This document shows positions 36,811-48,900 of a DNA stretch of 64,000 nucleotides, in pieces (the first letter of the stretch is position 1; each line of letters begins with the position of its first letter). The notes under the pieces are model-generated. The model was given only the letters and a program-made list of their open reading frames with translations. It was not told the origin of the DNA and made no database searches. Position numbers and translations under genes: made by a program. The stretch covers positions 14,796,220-14,860,219 of the forward strand of contig JAEMBT020000001.1 of the NCBI GenBank assembly GCA_018873245.2, given 5' to 3'. The DNA is from Archegozetes longisetosus (taxonomy: Eukaryota; Arthropoda; Arachnida; Sarcoptiformes; Trhypochthoniidae).

Positions 36811-36904
36811 ATAATAGGAATGAATAATGAATTCAAAGAATAATAGGAATGAATAATGAATTCAAAGAATAATAGGAATGAATAATGAATTCAAAGAATA
36901 ATAG
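36811..36904 (+). repeat. 29-bp perfect tandem repeat, 3.2 units, over the GPCR start codon
   Basis: Units 36811-36839, 36840-36868 and 36869-36897 are identical (ATAATAGGAATGAATAATGA plus ATTCAAAGA), and seven bases of a fourth follow. The last unit contains the ATG at 36885. Because 29 is not a multiple of 3, each unit places its ATGs in a different frame. Confidence 0.95.
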
Positions 36905-39900
36905 TTCATTATTTGATTCATCAAAAGTGAAAATAGAGTTTGAACTAATAGAAATATATGTGATAGTGATATATTTTACGCTGGGTGTAATAGCTAATTT
37001 AACTATTGGTTTATCTGTACTACTATCTTCTAACCATTCACAAACTATACGAAGAAATCATAAAATGCCTGTTATCGATTTCATACTATTTATTATGTCC
37101 ATTAATACTATCGCTAGACTTCTAATTAAATCTGGTCTTCAAATTCTATGCTTATTTGGTAAGTTTCTTATATTTCCTCTTTCACTTTTACCTATTATCA
37201 GGTTTAGTTTGGTGTCAGTATTAGTCTGACATCAAATTTATTTTCTCATTAAAAGGTATCTTTTGGTATTCTTACCGACTGCACTACTTTTATTCTTTAT
37301 GTGAAGACATGATTGTGTGATTCCTATAAATAGAAATTGACAAATTTATCTTTGCATCTAATGTTCACGGATGCTTTCGCCCGATAAACCAGAATTCAAA
37401 AGTTCCCAAGCAAATTATATCTTAGTATCGGTAATCCTTGTTCACTGAAAATAATGAGATATCTAAACTAAACTGAGTTATTGGTAGATACTGCGAAACC
37501 TGTTTAACTTTTACGTGAACTTAAGTAATTTACAAAAAGTATACGTAGATGATTCAAAAAGTTTTCTTCTGGATGTATAAGCTACCGAACTATAAACAAA
37601 TAATTGTGTTACATTTAAATCATTAGTTACATAATGTTTATAGGCTAAAGAACTAATCGATCGCAGCACTCAGACAGACAGTTATTGTTGATTAGTTGAT
37701 ATGATCTCGGTTGAGAATCCCATATTAAAATTGAAATGATTAATATCTTAAAGATATTGTGTTCAGTATTTCCTCAAAACAAATATCGTAAAACTAAAAG
37801 CAATGAAAATTTTTGAATTTAGTGGTAGATTAATATGGGGCTCTCAATCGAAATCATATCATCTAACCATTTATAACTGTTTGTATGAGTGCTGCATTTG
37901 ATCTGTGCTTTAGCCTGTAAACTTATAAACGTTGTGTAAGTTATGGTTTAAATTTGGCATAACTTTTAGTTTATAGTTCGACCAGCTATACATCAGGAGA
38001 AGACTTTTTGAATCACCCACGTATAATTCCGCAGGTAAACACAGCTTAATTGTTATCTATCTATAATAACCATTCAACTTCATACTCAAGTTGGCTTTCT
38101 ATAAATTGAAGGTTTGAGAGTGATCCCACAACTATTTTTAACCTAACACTACTGAAAGTTTTATATATTGAGAATATGACGCGATGCATCCGGTTCATGA
38201 TTATAGAATTAGCATATATTCGATAGTAATTATTCGGTTCCCTTTAATGATAACCAATGTTTTGAATTTGATGCAAGCATTTAATTAGTTTCAAAATTTT
38301 GATTTCATGTCTAGTAGACCATCAATTTATTTAAACCTAGATTTAAATGAAAAGTTTAATAACACAGTCGGATCCGGTTATTGACAACTTAGACATTGAT
38401 AAACTCGATCGATGACAATAGATCGACGAGTTGCCAGTAGCGGGATTAGACTGTACTTGAGTAATTAGTATAACAATTGAACATTCTTAGACAAACCGAA
38501 ATTAATTGCGAGCTCTTCAAGTGTAGAATATCTAGACCCACAGTGTAGTGTAATGTGTGAAGCTCGTTTTAATTACATTTGCAATTCCTGACGTTCTTGG
38601 TTCTAATGCAAATGACATATATATTAGACGCTCGTTTTCATCGCTTAATTTCAGCGATTCGCTAATTAAATAATTGTTTAACGTATTAAATTTTTTTAGT
38701 ATTTTAGCCCATAATTTAATAAACAAACAAATAAGTATTATGAGATCTTAAATAGCATAATTAAGTTACTTAAATATTCAAACCACACATAAATAGTGTT
38801 TAATTGGATGAAAACTTGTGTTCAAATTTTGACACAAGCTTGATTCAAAGTGATTTAATACTTGTTATACGTGAAACAACCCTATAACCTTCCTAAAGAA
38901 TCTCACTTTGCACGGAACATAAGTTTTATGTTTAATCTGTTATATAAGGTTGGGTTAAATTCAACCAAATCATAAAAGAATGCTCTAAACGTACTTCCTT
39001 TGAATAATTGATTTACTTGTATATTTAGAAATATATTGACTTTAAATTCAATTATTTTAAAGAAGAAAACATTCAATTAATTGGATTTAGACAACAAGAT
39101 AAAGCATTTAGTAAAATGAACGGATGGATATTATTTTCCTAATGAATTTCAATCGTGTAGTTGACAGTTGAAGTCAATCTGGATAACAAACATCTGCATA
39201 ATTCAACAAATCAGTCAATTAGTGCTCGCAAAGAATACATTTTTTAGTATCTCATTTGAATAGTGATCATTCACTTTTACAAAGTTTGTCATTTTTGGGA
39301 AGGGGGAGGAAGAGGAGAGGGAGAGAGGGAGAGGGAGAGGGAGAGAGGAGAGAGAGGGGGAGTAGGAAGATTCCGCATGAAATTAAGCATAACAAATAAC
39401 CAAATTAATGCAAAGCAAATTAGTTGAAGATTAATGCTTGAAAATGAAATCAGTTCTCATTTAGTCATAAAGTGAAAAAACAGATATTTTAACATTTTTA
39501 AGCAATTGAAATGATTGAAACGCAAATTTTGTTAACCAAAGTTTTTGGTTGAATAAATGCGAAGAAATTGATGATGGGTTTTATTGAATTCACAGATAAA
39601 GGTTTGTGTTATTCTTGAAAGGAGAATAATATAGAAATAACATAAGAATAATATGAGTCAGATAAGAAGTATAAGGAAATGGTTAGAAAGACTGGCCGTA
39701 AATCTCAAATAGCAAATCGATTGAATTTATCTTTGAAAATAGCCTAAATGTGGTTTTTTATCCGATTGTATAATACTATACTTACGGTAAAGGTGTGTCT
39801 GACAACACTAGTATGAACACAATATGAGATAATTTATGTTACTATCCTAAACAAATTACACTAAGTCTTAAGAATTAGTCTTAATTCGAAGAAATATGTT

Positions 39901-42900
39901 TTGCTCGAATCAATCAAACTTTTTGCTCTTTCAATTGTTATCGCTATAATTCGATGATTTAATCGATAAACATTTAATTTATCTTATGCCGAAATGTCAG
40001 TCTTCCATATCGATCTTTCGAAAATGTTAAATTCTAATCAAAGTTGACTAAACGGAAATCATAAAGCTTTCAATACTGAAATTCTTAAATTTAAAAATTA
40101 ATTTAACCAAACAAATTATTAGAATTTTCAGCCATATATAGTTGAATTGAACATGTATATAGACAAAATCTGTTGCATGAAACAAGCTGAGTAAGCAATT
40201 AGTTGAGTAAGTATTTTATGATAGCATTTAGTCTGAACTTAATGAAACTTTCCCTTTCAATTTATAAATTGTCGGTCTTTATGATTTCTAACTCACTTTC
40301 TATTACATTATTGCTCACAGTAGTCTCTTTGGTTTGTCACTTTAATGGATCATAAATTTTCAATGAAAGCTATATTAGATTCCAAGTTCTCAGCCTAACA
40401 ACGCTTTGATAACAAATCAAACAATAAGGTTAAAAGCCTGCGAATAATCAATATTAATATTTGAAGCGTGAATTTTAAAGGAAGAACTCGAAAGTATGCA
40501 AACCCAAGAAGTGTGTGAAGAAAGGACTGAACTTTTGGCTCTTTAATACGAGCAACAGATATGTTCAATTGAAGTGTAAACACTTAATTGAGCGAAAATA
40601 TTAGCTGGATTTCTTATAAATTTAGCATACATAGCATGAATAAGCATTCCTGTATAGATAATTCGAAGAGATTTTTAATTTGTCTCTTAATAAAAGAGCT
40701 GAATAGCAGATAATCCACATATCTGTGAAAATATCGTTTCTTATCTAACAGGGAATTTTTAGATATGCTTAAATAATACTTTTTGTAACTTTTTGTTATT
40801 ATGCGAACGTTGTAACAATGTCAACTGAAATGGGATCATGAAAATATCATCCAAAACATGTATTTTAATGTTTGTTTGTTAGTCTAGTACGGAAGTAAGT
40901 TTTTGGCATGAAACAGTTGAAAATGGATTTATGACTTATATGAAGTTAGTAAGCGATCATTTTAACATCTTTTTCAATTTGACTGTGGTTGCGATCATGC
41001 TATGAATTATTGCTTTTACCAATCGATTGATTCAATAGCTTGGAATTTAGTGGCTTTCTATAAGTGACTTTTTTGCTTATAAGCTGTGATCTTAAATCAA
41101 TAGAAATCCCAAAATAGCTTATGAACAAATTTTTGTTCCACGATCATGAGGTAATTCCTAAGTTTATTATTAATGCTCTAACGAGTTTCTGAGCTCTGAA
41201 AGGTTTTCATATACACTCCAACACTAGAGAAACCTAAATATTTGATTCTTTTGTTTCTTATATTAAGCAGTGTCTTAGCCATAGAGTTAGTAAAACTAAG
41301 GCCAAAGAGCCAGAAATTAGATTATCGAATTTGTTAGCAGAGTATATATTGTGGTATCGGTTTAGCTTGTATTTCGAGTACATAACTATTTATAGATGAG
41401 TTTAGCAAATTGCCAGAACGAAGTTTCATCATATGCATGATATTACTCGGCTCTAAGCAAATATTCGTGATTACACTATTAGGTTTCTAGTTATCCAATA
41501 ATCTGACTTTAAGAACATAACTTGTTTACATTAATTCTTTCCAAAACAAATTCTAATACCCAACATGTAATCATTACTTGACCTCTCCTTAAGTAAGGCT
41601 ATGAGTAAATCTTTACTTTCAATGGTATAATATTTGCTGTCTACAAATGCAGGACAACCCGAAACCAATTGTTCACAACGTTTATTCATTCTTCAAATCA
41701 TTTTGAGTCAAGTTAACATTGATTTGAATTATCTCAAGATTATGCCATATAACTGATTGCTTTTCTTCGGATTTAAACCATTAGTACTGAATGCGATAAC
41801 AGCAGAAATAAAGAGCGTTTTTAATCTTATTCTTGATTTGTTTCAAGATTTTCACATGATATATTGCTTGTTACTAAAACTAAAATGATAAAAATTGTCT
41901 GAATTTTGCACAGAATCTAATTCTTTAGAAGAAATCCTTTCTTTTAGTGATGCAAATAAGATGAGATGAGTTGTTAATATATCTTCTACTAAAGACTCAT
42001 TTATTTTATATGTCTTTTACTAAAAACTAATTTGTTTTATAACTTTATTTACAAAAAGTATTATTCAGAAGTCTGATTCAGTTCATTCATCTTCCCATTG
42101 TTTTCTATCTGTTTCATTGTCAAAATAGAGCTATTTTTCAAAAACTTTTGCTCAACAAAATAATTTGTGGTTAAGAATGTCACGCTAAATAACGATTCAT
42201 TAGGGAAGTAATATTTTTATCATTTGGTAGCCTTTGAAACTGATTTCCGGTTAAATTCTCATTAGAAGCTACAGTCTGACCAGGTTATACAAACTAGAAA
42301 CTGGTCAGGCCTAGCAGATAAGCTGCCTGCAACCTGGTCAGACTGTATTTACAAACAAAAATTTCAGATGAATCAATTTTACAGATTTTACGGTCAGCTA
42401 AATGTTTTAAAGGCAGCAAATCAAATGACTGAATCAAATATTTACATTTTATTTCATCAAATCCTAGATTCAGGAATTGATCTTATGTCATCATTAGAGC
42501 TAGCGATTTATTAATTAGGTAGAAGTAATTAGTTTTGAAAAGTTTAATGACTTTTACTATGAATATATATCTAAGTTGAAGCAATTTTGGAGAACCTCTT
42601 CATATCATTCTCGACATATCAGTTGTGTAATAATCTAATTCATATAATTTCAATTTATTACTACTCCTGAACGGCAACAAAGGATTTTAATTAAAATGCG
42701 GTCACTTTTGTTCCACAGTTGTATATCAATAATAATAGTTATTATAAATGCGTTCTTTAGCTGTACATTTATGAAAATCAAAGCTAGAAAATAAAGTTAT
42801 TCTTCATTGTTCGTTAGAGTTTTGTCGAAAAAAATCATTTTACAAACTTGTTCAATTTCACTCTATTAAAAGTAAATTTTAGTTTCGAGTCAACCTTCTA

Positions 42901-45900
42901 AGAGATCACTTCAGTCTATAATACTTATTTGAAATTTTCAATATTTTATTGTGTAAATGACGTTAATTTAATCCGACCCACGCCTTCAAAAGCTATTCAA
43001 AAGTTAGAGGATCTACAGTAACCAAAGGTTGACTGAGTTTAATTAATATAAAATATAACTGCTTTCAATAAAAGCTAATGTTTTATGCAGTTCATGTAAA
43101 CAAACTTAATATTTTGACCCTATGCACTTTGAACACTTTGAATTTATTGTCCTGCCAACGTAATGATTCTTCTACTTTAATTGAATTAATCAAAATGAAT
43201 ATACCTAAACAATATTAGGTATATCTAGTATTTTAGGTATAATACTTAAAATAGGATGAAACGAAGATTCATCTCAGAACACTAATGTTTGTGGGTCGAT
43301 TTGTCTCTTCCAGCTACTTTTAGTCTAACTTATTAAAAATATTGAATTCTTAATATTCAAACTTTCAAGATAATTACATTGAAATCCATTCATTAAAAAG
43401 AGTGAACGTAAAGTACTATTCAAAATGAAGTGAAGCATAGAAAATTTTACTCAATAGTTTATATTGACACTTAAGAAAGGTTTTACGCTATAATTCCTTT
43501 TTTGAATTAGATCCTGATTTTTGAAGAGTTTCTTTCAAAAGTTTGAATACTTCAAAGTAATTTTGACAAAGAGTCTCCATTTTGAAAGGCTAAGTAAATG
43601 AAGAGTAAATGAAGAGTAAAAGAGCCTCAGTTTCTAATTTCTTACAGGTACATTCGTTTTGAGAGCTTTATAAAGATCAATTTGCTTTCAAAACAATTTC
43701 CTAATACTTAGAGAAAAACTTATAATTTGCCATACAAAAGAACTATTTTTCGATATTTTCGAGCTTTACAGACAAGTGACTCTTTGATGTTTTCTATTTT
43801 TTGTTTCCCATTTTCTCATTATTTCGAGATTAGGAAATTTTGATACAAAATAACATAAAATGAAAGCTATATTTCTTTTTCAATAGGGATTTGCATAATT
43901 GGAATACCATTTTGTCATGTCCACGGATTTTTGAACTCATTGCTTCATTACCTATACTTATGGACTTTAGCTCTGTTTGTACAAGACAGGTATGTCTTTG
44001 TTTTAATTCGTATTTCTTGTTTTCTTAAGTCCAAAACATAATCTGCTTATTTTCAATCTAAGTAAAGATTGTTACTAAACCAGAAAACAATCTTTTTGTC
44101 TCAAATACTGCTTGAGAACGATTGAAGAGAAAATAGCAACACTTTTTGAAAGGACACACCATTTATGTGTATTTAAAGTCTAAAAATGACAAAGTTTTCA
44201 GTAAAAGTAAATCAGTACTTTTTCCTGATAAGCAAGCTTAATAACAACTCAGACATTTAAGATAAAAGTAGCTTAGGAGGTACACTTAAAAAACTTAATA
44301 ATCCCTCATAACAACCAGAAGTGATGCGCTCTCGTGGGATGCTTTCTATCAGACATAAATCAGATATTGCCAAACTTATAGAATATTCAATATAGTAATC
44401 AAAGCAAATCTAAATCATATTTGCGATAAATTGATTTGCATCACAGACAGTTTGACATAGCAAAGGCCTCTTCTTTTATTTTCAAATGTAGGTCAGAAAA
44501 TTAAACAAACAACAGCACGTCTTATATATGTAATCTTACATTAAGTTCTGAACTTGAAGTAATTTTCAAAGTTTCTGTTATAACAGAAATTTTTATAGAA
44601 AAAGGTCAAAAATTGATAAAATTTTAATTTGAAAATTAAAATTTGAATATAAATGAAAATCACATACCTAATTAAGGTATCAAAAATTATAATAAGACTG
44701 ATTGTGACCTGTCAGACATTCCTGTCCGCGGCGGTACCCTTTTTGTCCTCAACCTCTCTTATAGTCTTAGCATACATTCTAAGGTATTTCCTGTTCTCAA
44801 CACATTCTGAAGATCAGGCGCTGATCAGAGTTAGTAAGTCATCACGTTTACAAACATTTTTCTTAAAAACAACCAAAAGGTAATGAGATGGAGCGAAAGA
44901 AACTTATGAGAAGGCATTCAAGTTTTCACATCACATACAACTCTTGAATGGCACAACTATTTTCAAAATTTTTCTAATAAGTATAACTTCACAGTTGAAT
45001 AAATGAGTTTTATGAGAACATTATGTACAAAAAATGATGCATGCATTTAGTTAATAATTTATTTTAGACACCATATATATTCTTGTCATCATTGATTAGA
45101 GCCTCATTTCAGCTGTAATAATATACAGAAAATATCTATAGAATTAGTTTTTCCATAATTTTTTTCAAACTCTTCAATATTTAATCGTATTTAGCAAAAA
45201 CAGCTTTCAGTAACATATATTTTTTGAATCTGAACCGGGAAAGTGGCGCACTTTCGAAATGCTTTTAAAATGAAGTCAAGTTTAAAATATGGTTAAAGTC
45301 ATACAAAATATCAGACAATTAATCATTTTTTGCAAATGGCCTCCAATTAAGAGTGAAAATTTTCAGTTACTTTTGATATAAAATTTCAAAAGAGTATGAA
45401 TGTACGTTGGTCAAGTGGTAACACATAGGACTCGTAGGACTATCGATCTATGTTCCAAGCTTTATGTCTACTTTTTTATCTGTCTTTTAGTTTCTCAAGT
45501 CATATGTTTGAAACTTTTAAAACTTTTTTAACTGATGGAATCTGTAGATCATGCAATAAGCTAGAGAATTTAATTAGATTTAAATTATTAACTTCAAGCA
45601 AAATTCTCGTGTTGTAAAAATGTTTATTTACTAATCAAAATAAACTTTACTTGTCATAGAATATTGCTTGAAATGGATTTAATTAGTTTAAATATAATTA
45701 AATTCTCTAATTTATTACATGATCTACACATTCCATCAGTTAAAATAAAGTTTTAAAAGTTTCAAACATGACTTGGGAAATTAAAAGAAAACTTAGATTA
45801 ATAACAGTATAAAATTGATTCAACTTTAGATATGTTTATCAAACTTTAGCTTCACTTCAATTACTGTTTGATTGGAATGAGAGTTTAAACTAAAATCATT

Positions 45901-48900
45901 TGTATAATATATAGATTATTCATACGATATATTATTTTTGCTTTTATACTATTAAAACTTTTCGCGTTAGGACTTGCCTCTATATTACAGGGTTATCAAC
46001 AATTAGCTATACCATTATCTTTCTTTATAATTTGTAATAACTCTCTAGACATTGTTATAATGATGCAATCACCACAAAATAATGTTTGTAAAAACTTGGG
46101 GAGTTAATAGTTATAAATATGTTGACTGTATAGTTTTAGATTAGTTAGTTTCGAAATGAAAGAAAATTCAAATAGTATAGTCAATTGTTGATAACCCTGT
46201 ATTTTACCATTAGCTAAGAGTTGAGTAGTTAACTGAAATCAAGGTTTATATGTATATGTGTCTTAATATATACGTTGATACTTCAATGTCGAACGTAATG
46301 CTCTTCTTCATAAAGAGCATTCACGTTAACTATTCCATATTGATTGTTGTATTGATGCATTGGCCAAAGTAGGGTATCGCGAATATAAAGCCATTGTTCA
46401 TGAATAGAAACGCAGACCTATAGGTATTCCTTCATTCAGTCAAGTTCTTTATATCTATCAATTCAATCGGTTGTATATAATACTGATAGAAACAGTAAAC
46501 AAGTTTCAAATTTCGAGATATACCAGTTAAATAGTTATTACAAGAAATAAAATGAAATAGTTAATACATGGGATATAAGAATTACAAATAACAGCCACAT
46601 ACGACGAACTCATTTGAGACTTAGCTGACACTCTTGAGACAGTTCAGGGACAATCAGACCCGTAATGAAAATTCTTAGAATAGCAAACATTCGTCTCAGA
46701 TTATCTGAACCTTCAAGTTCAGACTAACCTCCATGTATTAGATTGAGTCTTAAATGGCTTACTCTTTAGAATTTACTCAAAACACTGTCTTGGTATACGA
46801 TATTAGGTCATACAAAGTTTAGAAGACGAGATTCAGATTCTCAAAGGTCATTTGACTGTCTGACTTCAGCCTTTCAACATAGAAAGCCCGAGGATAATTT
46901 TTCAGCACTTGAAGTTTTTATAAATTTTCGAGAATATCGGTTCTCGTCCATAGGGATGTTTAGAGTGTCGAACGTGAATGCCATTAGATTGCATAGAAAT
47001 GAAAGAGTAATATATATTGAAATAAGCGGAACAGCCAATACTCAGGTTTTTCTACTTTTTCAAGACTTGTGTTCAAAGTTTTATTTGAGCCTGACTTGAA
47101 ATCCGAAATAGTCATAAATCAGAGCTGTATTTGTCAAAGCGACATGAGCCAGTTGGCAATTTCATTCTATTAACTACTACTCTGAAAAGTTTCTACAATA
47201 GCTCTGAATAATAGATTAAAAGAACAATACTTTTACAAGAATTCAAATAAAGATATTGATAAAGTTATGAGAAGTTATGAAGTTGAGCTAATTTGAATGT
47301 TAATTAGAAGAATTCTAAAACATAACCTAATTCGGATGTAATCGTATTTGAAATACCCCACACTATCACTATTCGGTGTCAATCGCAAAAAGCTTTTTAG
47401 TAAAACAGTTCAACTAGAGAAAAGGCCGCGTCCCTTAAGTAGAAAGCAGTTTGAAAGCATTCAGAAAAGTTAACAAGACATAAGTAACGAAAGTATCTTT
47501 TCTATTTCTGATTTCAGATACTATTGAAAGAATGATTACTAGACTTATTTGAGTTGATCGGTGCTTTCAAGCGTATAGTTAGATAATAGTCTATTAGTTT
47601 ACAACAAATTATATCTTCATTTAAAACTGATTCCAAACGAGTAAATAAACTGCAAAACTATCTCATGTAATTGTGATAACAAATCTGAATAAATGATTTT
47701 CTATTTCATTCTAATTCAAGTGAATTTATATGTATTTGAAAAAAAGATTAAAGTCCATTAACTATAAAGAATTGAATTTATTCGGTAAGATAAAAGAAAA
47801 AAATTGATCCGCTTGTCGTCAAATCTAAACCTTAGGCTTTGAAGAGTATTTCTAGTATTGCCTTAAGCTTTGAAATAGTATAAAGCTTGAAGTATTTTGC
47901 TATTATTGTGAAGCTATTTTGATTGATTTCCAATCATTTGCTTAGCTCTCAAATTTTGTTTTCACTAAGCCCCTCATTGTAAAGCATAATGTAATGCAAT
48001 GAGAGATGAGAAATACAAAAAAACGTAAAATGCTATTGATTGACAAAACTCGCGTTTAACATTCTTACTGAAATTGATTCACATTCTGATTATTTGCCAA
48101 TCTTTCACTTCTTTTCCTATTAATTAACTCATGAAATGTAACACAAATTGAGTGAAAGCCAAGTGATTAGCACGCTTTAAAATTGTATTTTTATAAATTA
48201 AAGAATTAAATTGTCAGCAAACACAAGTTCTAGCATTTATAAAGCGTTGACTAAGTCTTTCATTTAGACTTGTGAGTCCATTGATTGCAAGTTATTCTAA
48301 GCATTTAGCAGTCAATTTGTAAGCAAATAAATTACTTTAAATAGTATTTCCCTAAAAATTGACTCCAGTTTATAACACTTCTCAATAGACTTCTGTCGTG
48401 TTATCTTCAGTGAAAATACTTCTTACTCTAACATTAATTTCAATTTGAAGAGGTGAAAGTTCTGAAGGACTTAATGAATTATTCACACAGTGATCAATAA
48501 TGGGATTTTAGTATTATTGCTGGCGCCTACTATATTAACAAATTAGAGAAAACACACTTTGACTCTTCAAATTTAGATGCGCTCGTCTCTAGTTTGAGGT
48601 TGTATCTCAACAAGTAGATCGAACCATCCCTAAATTTAGGTTCTTTCCATTCCATCCGTGTTTTCCCAATGATTCACCTTACTCCTACACTTCAGATTCA
48701 AACTTAAATTTTATTTTAAGTCATGCATAACATTTTCACTTATATATAGATCCATGAAAAGCCTGAATAATCACTTTTTGTAAAAATAAGATTGAAAAAT
48801 TCATAAAAGATAGAATTTACTTAAATATGTTTTTTTATTTCAGACTACAGTCAAACACTGAGTTAGCCTAAAAATGTTTATGTTTTAATAGAAACATAGA

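Larger units (their letters stand above)
37159..43886 (+). other. GPCR intron 1 (6.7 kb)
   Basis: GTAAGT donor and CAATAG acceptor. No nested gene is supported. Contents listed separately: a 478-bp MITE (37544-38021), a purine tract (39297-39367) and a 74-bp miniature element (42272-42345). The rest is AT-rich and unassigned. Confidence 0.7.
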
